The translations under genes and the position numbers were made by a program. Shown one piece after another: positions 17,293 to 20,597 of a stretch of DNA of 20,597 bases; positions within the stretch are counted from its first letter, which is position 1; each line of letters begins with the position of its first letter. The stretch is from the NCBI GenBank assembly GCA_013423325.1, contig BLJB01000642.1:1-20597 (forward strand), given 5' to 3'. Under the pieces are notes generated by a model. The model had not been told where the DNA came from. It saw nothing but the letters and a program-made list of their open reading frames with translations, and searched no databases. This DNA comes from Usnea hakonensis (lineage: Eukaryota; Ascomycota; Lecanoromycetes; Lecanorales; Parmeliaceae).

Positions 17293-17551
17293 AGAAAACA
17301 CCTTACCACACTAGCCTCGCTCAAGGCTACTACTTCGCCTACCTACAGACGACCGACATATCTCTACTCTATCTTTCAAACTCCCTCATCTTCTGATTCA
17401 ATCTTCTGCCACCTCTCTGCACCATTCGACCGTTGCCTCGACCTTACGCCATTGCCTGCAACTGCTTCGAGGCTTGCAGTGGTCAAAGTCGGCCCATCTT
17501 CAGCGACTGCATTACCAGACCTTGCAAATACCCTACACTCTACCGTCCGTC

Positions 17552-19834
17552 ATGTCAACCATACAAAATCTCAAAAATTTCATCAGACATGGCAAGGGAG
17601 CCAGACAAGCTCATGGTGACCCAACCACCAATGTCTCCCCCGTTCACGCCCAGCAGCAACGCTATGCCCCACCACCGCAAAATAATCAATATGCTATCAG
17701 CGATCCAAACGTGTTGGACCATAAACCATTACAGCACGCACATGTCCCAGCCGCCGACTTCTCGGCAGCAAACATCGACAATCGCAATGCTGTCGCTCAG
17801 GCCGGCGGTGCTGCCGCTAGAGCCGCCGGAGACAAGCAAAGAATGGGTGACGACGGGGCGGTGTCACGAGCAGGCAAAGAGTCCGACCCATCCGTCATCG
17901 AGAGAATAGTTGCTGAAGAGAGGGAGAGCCAAGGCAAGTTGCCAAAATATCCCGGCCTGGAGCGGTGGACCCTGTTAGAGAAAATGGGCGACGGTGCTTT
18001 CAGCAATGTATATCGGGCAAGGGAAGCCAATGGCCATGGACCTGAAGTTGCTATCAAGGTTGTCCGCAAGTTCGAGATGAATTCCACACAGGTAAGCTTG
18101 CCATAGGTGCCGGCTTTCCTCCTTTTCTTATGTTTGCACTGCAATACGCGCGTTTCCACCCTTCCTCAACCTATCGTCTACTGCGACGCCTTGCCAACAT
18201 TAGAGGGTGCAATAGGGCGACAACCATCTACATCCGGATTTCAAGAAGCAACCCAAGGTTGTCGAGGTGCGCATAGCATTCCTTATACATTTGCTATGAT
18301 GGGGCATAACATATTTCGTGCACACCTATCCATACCGATCTCAGACTAATATCTGTTTTATCGTCCAGAGAGCAAATATCCTCAAAGAAGTTCAAATCAT
18401 GCGCCAACTAGATCATCCCAACATCGTCAGCCTCATCGATTTTTCAGAATCTCGGCAATATTACTACATAGTCCTTGAGCTCTGTCCCGGAGGCGAGCTG
18501 TTCCATCAAATTGTAAAATTGACATACTTCAGTGAAGACCTTAGTCGTCACGTCATTGTACAGGTCGCAGAGGCTTTGGAGTATCTACATGAGACTGCCG
18601 GAGTCGTACACCGGTACGTGGGCATTGCGCAAATGGTGATATGGTGGCTGATTTATTGAACAGCGACATTAAGCCTGAAAATCTACTTTTCTACCCTGTT
18701 CCCTTTATACCGACAAGAAATCCCAAACCTCGATCAGCTGAAGATGAAGACAAGGAAGATGAGGGAGAATTCGTCAAAGGCGTTGGAGCAGGAGGTATCG
18801 GTACGATCAAGATTGCAGACTTTGGGCTGTCCAAGGTCATTTGGGACAGCCAGACCATGACACCATGTGGTACCGTAGGATACACAGCGCCGGAAATCGT
18901 GAAAGATGAGCGCTATTCAAAGAGCGTTGATATGTGGGCACTAGGATGCGTTCTGTACACGCTTCTCTGTGGCTTTCCACCTTTCTACGATGAAAGCATC
19001 CAGGTTCTTACTGAAAAAGTGGCACGGGGCCAATATACGTTCCTTTCGCCATGGTGGGACGATATATCTAAGCAGGCACAAGATCTTGTATCGCATCTCC
19101 TCACTGTTGATCCTGAACGACGGTATACAATCCAGCAGTTCCTCAACCACCCGTGGATTCGGGACACCAGAGAAGAAACCTATGCCGCCGCCGATGCTCC
19201 ACCCCTCGCCACCCCTCTCTACACCCGTCAAAAAGAATACGGTTTTGGGAACCAAAAGCACGGTGGCACAACACCGCCGGACACCCTCGGAAGCCAATAT
19301 CTCGAAACACCAGGTGGTCATCAACGCCGCGTAGACTTTCGCTCCCCTGGCGCTGTTAACCTGCGCGAAGTCTTTGATGTCAGCTACGCCGTCCACCGTC
19401 AAGAAGAAGAAGGGAAACGTCGCAAGAACTTTCCCCAAGGCTACCGCGGTGCGGTTGGGATAAATGGTCTCAACCCGCTCAACGAAGATGATGACGACTA
19501 CGATGACCTTGATGACGATGAATTGGCACCGGCACAAAATCCGCCCTCCAAGTTGCCTAAACCACAAGGTGGTGCGGCGGACGTCAGCAGTGTGGAACAG
19601 AAGATGAGAAGCACAAATCTTGGCCATCCCAGTGCTGCTGCACAAGCACGACAGGCAGCCGCGCCAAAGCAAGCCGGGTATGGACAGCACAGCCCTGCCG
19701 TTGCGGCGGCAGCAAAACAGCAAGTTCGGAAGAACAGGGGCGCCTTTGAGCTCAGTCTGGATAACGCTACACTTCTGGGACGGAGAGGGAAGGGGCAGGA
19801 TCCGAGTAAGCTTAGGGAGCAGATTGTGCAATAG
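17552..19834 (+). CDS. srk1: Srk1/RCK2-type Ser/Thr protein kinase (MAPK-activated, CAMK group)
   Basis: Exons 17552-18091, 18369-18613 and 18664-19834 encode 651 aa. Intron 1 is long for this window (277 nt, GTAAGC...GACTAAT...CCAG, phase 0). Intron 2 is 50 nt (GTACGT...GCTGAT...ACAG) and splits the Arg codon of HRD. The kinase domain spans about 138-428: Gly loop GDGAFSNV (146-153), Lys169 in VAIKVVRK, alpha-C Glu187, HRDIKPEN with Asp263, DFG Asp314, and T-loop TMTPCGTVGYTAPE with Thr328-Pro, a possible MAPK site. An insert of about 40 residues between HRDIKPEN and DFG, and the sequence SPWWDDIS, are characteristic of the yeast Rck2 / fission yeast Srk1 / Aspergillus SrkA family. These kinases act below the Hog1/Sty1 stress MAPK and affect translation, cell-cycle entry and oxidative-stress survival. 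The N-terminal 135 residues and the C-terminal 220 are low-complexity, with an acidic run EDDDDYDDLDDDE, Ala/Gln-rich stretches and a conserved-looking end (GAFELSLDNATLLGRRG). No clear calmodulin site is seen. Confidence 0.92.
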
Positions 19835-20553
19835 AGGTTGCGGAAGCCTGCAGAAGAGGCGAGACGGGTCAGAGCAAGAAAATTAGAATCTTTGAATGTG
19901 CATAAGGAAAAAGGATGGGGATGCGTGCCCGTAACGTAATACTTGACTGGTATCTAGCTTATGAGCTAAACCAACGGCATCAATACTGTACCTTTTTCCT
20001 TCTTCTCCTCCTCCTTCTGCTCCTCCTCGCCCTGTGTGTGTGGTGTTTTTCAAAAGGCAAATCGTAAAACCTTTTTTTTTTTTTGTCATGATTGGTAGAA
20101 GTGCAGTGCGGGGGTTGAATGCTATCTATCAGACTAGAACTACTTATTATACTAAGGGTTGGAGGCTGGGTATGATACCTAATCCTAGTAACCTCTGTTG
20201 GATAACGAGAAACGGGATGAGGGAATTGAGATTATCTGGTGGGTGAGTTTATCCCGGCGCTGATGCTACTGGTTTTTTTTTTTTTTTGCTTTTGGGGGAA
20301 AGGGGGGATGGGGATGGGACAGGAAACTTGGAGCGAGAATTGTATTTGAATTTATAAACCAACTAATCCCTCAACTCAAACTCTCCCACCTTTTTCCCCT
20401 AAAAACCTTGCACGGATGAATGGTGGTCTATCTATCTATTTTGTTGGTGTTAAAATGGCTTTTTTTTAGATAAGAGATGTGCATGTGTTCGTTCAGAACT
20501 CCGAAAAGAAATGGTGATGAATGTCAATCTGTTTCCCCCCCTGTCTGCTGAAT

Positions 20554-20587
<34 letters not shown>

Positions 20588-20597
20588 GGATTTTCTT
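19835..20597. other. 3' intergenic region with long T tracts
   Basis: 763 bp after the kinase stop, with no coding signal. The T runs are 13 nt (20072-20084), 15 nt (20273-20287) and 30 nt (20557-20586, near the window end). There is also a CTCCT-type pyrimidine tract at about 19995-20025 and a short TCTA repeat at about 20427-20439. The longest frame (about 20034-20246) begins at a non-ATG codon and has no recognisable content. Confidence 0.6.
20557..20586. repeat. 30-nt poly(T) run
   Basis: An uninterrupted run of 30 T. It could be a nucleosome-excluding poly(dA:dT) tract, the tail of a retroposed copy on the other strand, or an assembly-length artefact. The adjacent sequence is too short to decide. 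Confidence 0.9.

Larger units (their letters stand above)
16366..17551. other. Intergenic; long ATG-free kinase leader/promoter
   Basis: The first part is AT-rich and suits the 3' end of the 1176-aa gene. A GAT/GAC trinucleotide repeat lies at 16761-16793. From just after an ATG at about 16895 to the kinase ATG at 17552 there is no ATG on the + strand, an unusual depletion over about 650 nt. The last 200 nt are pyrimidine-rich. A 12-bp palindrome, TAAGGTACCTTA, is at 17281-17292. No coding region is seen. Confidence 0.6.

Noticed and set aside
10771..19834. A biosynthetic gene cluster or defence-like system around the transcription factor, GPI protein and kinase
   Set aside because: There are no biosynthetic enzymes, transporters, nucleases, NLR-type or HET-type proteins, and the genes belong to unrelated conserved families.

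Overview
This window looks like nuclear DNA from a filamentous ascomycete (Pezizomycotina); I cannot name the species. The evidence is: short GT-AG introns (mostly 49-134 nt) with CTGAC, CTGAT or CTAAT-type branch sites; pyrimidine-rich, ATG-poor leaders; fungal-only families (an MTC1-like protein, a Zn2Cys6 regulator, a Srk1/RCK2-type kinase, a GPI-anchored wall protein); and microsatellite-rich intergenic DNA. I saw no tRNA, rRNA, CRISPR array, transposon or integrated virus.

Layout, left to right. 1-840 is low-complexity DNA (TCCN tetranucleotides, a TC run, G-rich blocks). 841-2184 holds no gene, but has a duplicated inverted CCAAT-box element near 1862-1936. An unrecognised 163-aa protein lies at 2185-2676 (+). 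A UPF0390/DUF2462 (LYDG10-like) small basic protein lies at 3367-3818 (+, one intron). It converges on an MTC1/DUF5427 protein at 4037-5596 (-, one 54-nt intron that stays open in frame). A 503-bp divergent promoter separates MTC1 from an unrecognised, probably nuclear, basic protein at 6100-7057 (+). That gene converges on a six-exon Zn2Cys6 transcription factor at 7311-9776 (-). Next come a three-exon secreted GPI-anchored Ser/Thr-rich protein at 10771-11595 (+), a 1176-aa disordered protein with a C-terminal array of five basic repeats at 12835-16365 (+), and a stress-MAPK-activated-type kinase (Srk1/RCK2 family) at 17552-19834 (+). The right end is noncoding, with three long T tracts.

The genes look like unlinked housekeeping and regulatory loci, not a biosynthetic cluster or a defence island. 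The strongest points for a second look are: the repeat array of the 1176-aa protein, which carries regularly spaced basophilic-kinase-like sites; the roughly 650-nt ATG-free stretch upstream of the kinase; several short upstream ORFs placed to influence translation (MTC1, the transcription factor, the 163-aa gene, the 1176-aa gene); and the duplicated CCAAT inverted pair. All gene models were built by hand from splice signals, frame continuity and remembered family sequence features. None has been checked against transcripts or databases.
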